This document shows positions 5,465 to 6,000 of a stretch of 6,000 bases of DNA, piece by piece; position 1 is the stretch's first letter, and each line of letters opens with the position of its first letter. This DNA comes from Gemmatimonadota bacterium (GTDB lineage: Bacteria > Gemmatimonadota > Gemmatimonadetes > JACCXV01 > JAHWKZ01). The notes beneath the pieces were generated by a model. That model did not search any database. It saw only the letters and a program-made list of their open reading frames with translations, and had not been told where the DNA came from. The position numbers were made by a program, and so were the translations under genes. Location: contig JAHWKZ010000086.1 in the NCBI GenBank assembly GCA_019347645.1, positions 1 through 6,000 of the forward strand. Direction: 5' to 3'.

Positions 5465-6000
5465 ATGACGACGATCAACGTCCATGCGGACGGCACCGCC
5501 GCGCTCGAGACACGGGGGGTGAACGTCCACTACGGCGACACCCACGCGATCAAGGAGATCTCGATGGAGATCCCGCGCAACAAGATCGTGGCCCTGATCG
5601 GCCCGTCGGGGTGCGGAAAGTCGACGCTGCTCCGATGCTTCAACCGGATGAACGACCTGGTGCCGAGCGCGCGGGTCACCGGCGAGGTGATGTTGCAGGG
5701 GGAGAACCTCTACGAACCGCATGTCGACCCGGTGGAGGTCCGCCGCCGGATCGGGATGGTGTTCCAGAAGCCGAACCCGTTCCCCAAATCGATCCACGAC
5801 AACGTCGCCTTCGGCCCACGCCTCTATGGAAAGCCGAAGGACCTCGACGACATCGTCGAGCGCTCGCTCCGCCAGGCCGCGCTGTGGGACGAGGTGAAAG
5901 ACCGTCTGGACCAGAGCGCGCTCGACCTCTCGGGTGGCCAGCAGCAGCGACTGTGCATCGCGAGGGCCCTGGCGGTGACGCCCGACATCCTGCTGATGGA
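5465..6000 (+). CDS. pstB: Phosphate ABC transporter ATPase PstB (3' end beyond window)
   Basis: PstB is the cytoplasmic ATPase that drives PstC-PstA. The first 178 residues are present, of about 255 usual. Visible motifs in order are the A-loop aromatic Y23, Walker A GPSGCGKST (46-54), the PstB-typical LLRCFNRMNDL (55-65), the Q-loop VFQKPNPFP (99-107), the ABC signature LSGGQQQR (155-162) and the start of Walker B (ILLM at the edge). The catalytic Glu, D-loop and H-loop lie beyond base 6000. The ATG at 5465 is 1 nt after the pstA stop, and GGAGGG at 5450-5455 lies 9 nt upstream within the pstA coding end. No frameshift or missing motif is seen. phoU commonly follows pstB, but none is within this window. 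Confidence 0.97.
   Translation, partial: MTTINVHADGTAALETRGVNVHYGDTHAIKEISMEIPRNKIVALIGPSGCGKSTLLRCFNRMNDLVPSARVTGEVMLQGENLYEPHVDPVEVRRRIGMVFQKPNPFPKSIHDNVAFGPRLYGKPKDLDDIVERSLRQAALWDEVKDRLDQSALDLSGGQQQRLCIARALAVTPDILLM

Noticed and set aside
4216..5496. Long minus-strand open frame (426 codons) opposite pstC/pstA
   Set aside because: It is antisense to two clear permease genes. Its translation is charged, repetitive and lacks domains, consistent with the complement of GC-rich membrane-protein codons.

Overview
The window is a phosphate-uptake locus from a GC-rich Gram-negative-type bacterium. Evidence for an outer membrane is a predicted beta-barrel porin with a signal peptide and a C-terminal phenylalanine, plus a lipoprotein-type PstS. 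GC-rich third codon positions and frequent GTG/TTG starts (four of seven genes) would fit a high-GC phylum such as Gemmatimonadota, Acidobacteriota, Eisenbacteria or Myxococcota. The sequence alone does not settle which. No mobile element, tRNA, rRNA or CRISPR array was seen.

Left part, minus strand (1-1109): a two-gene operon encodes a PhoU-like DUF47/TIGR00153 Pit-accessory protein followed, after 3 nt, by the N-terminal third of a PiT-family low-affinity phosphate permease that runs off the left edge. A divergent control region (1110-1290) separates it from the plus-strand genes.

Right part, plus strand (1291-6000): an OprO/OprP-like phosphate-selective porin is followed by pstS, pstC, pstA and pstB, the last cut by the right edge. 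pstS/pstC and pstC/pstA overlap by GTGA, and pstB starts 1 nt after pstA, so pstSCAB is one translationally coupled operon. The inferred route is phosphate through the porin into the periplasm, capture by PstS, and ATP-driven import through PstC-PstA powered by PstB. phoU and phoBR are not in the window.

The best non-coding signal is a pair of likely PhoB operators. GTCA(C/T)-type repeats spaced 11 nt apart occur upstream of both the porin and pstS. The two sites share an identical 15-base stretch, and in each a -10-like hexamer starts 16 nt after the start of a repeat. The porin-side array also overlaps a possible -35 of the divergent pit operon, suggesting reciprocal control of high- and low-affinity uptake. 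The genes belong to known families. The operator arrangement and the disordered tails around the pstS/pstC junction are the parts worth a second look.
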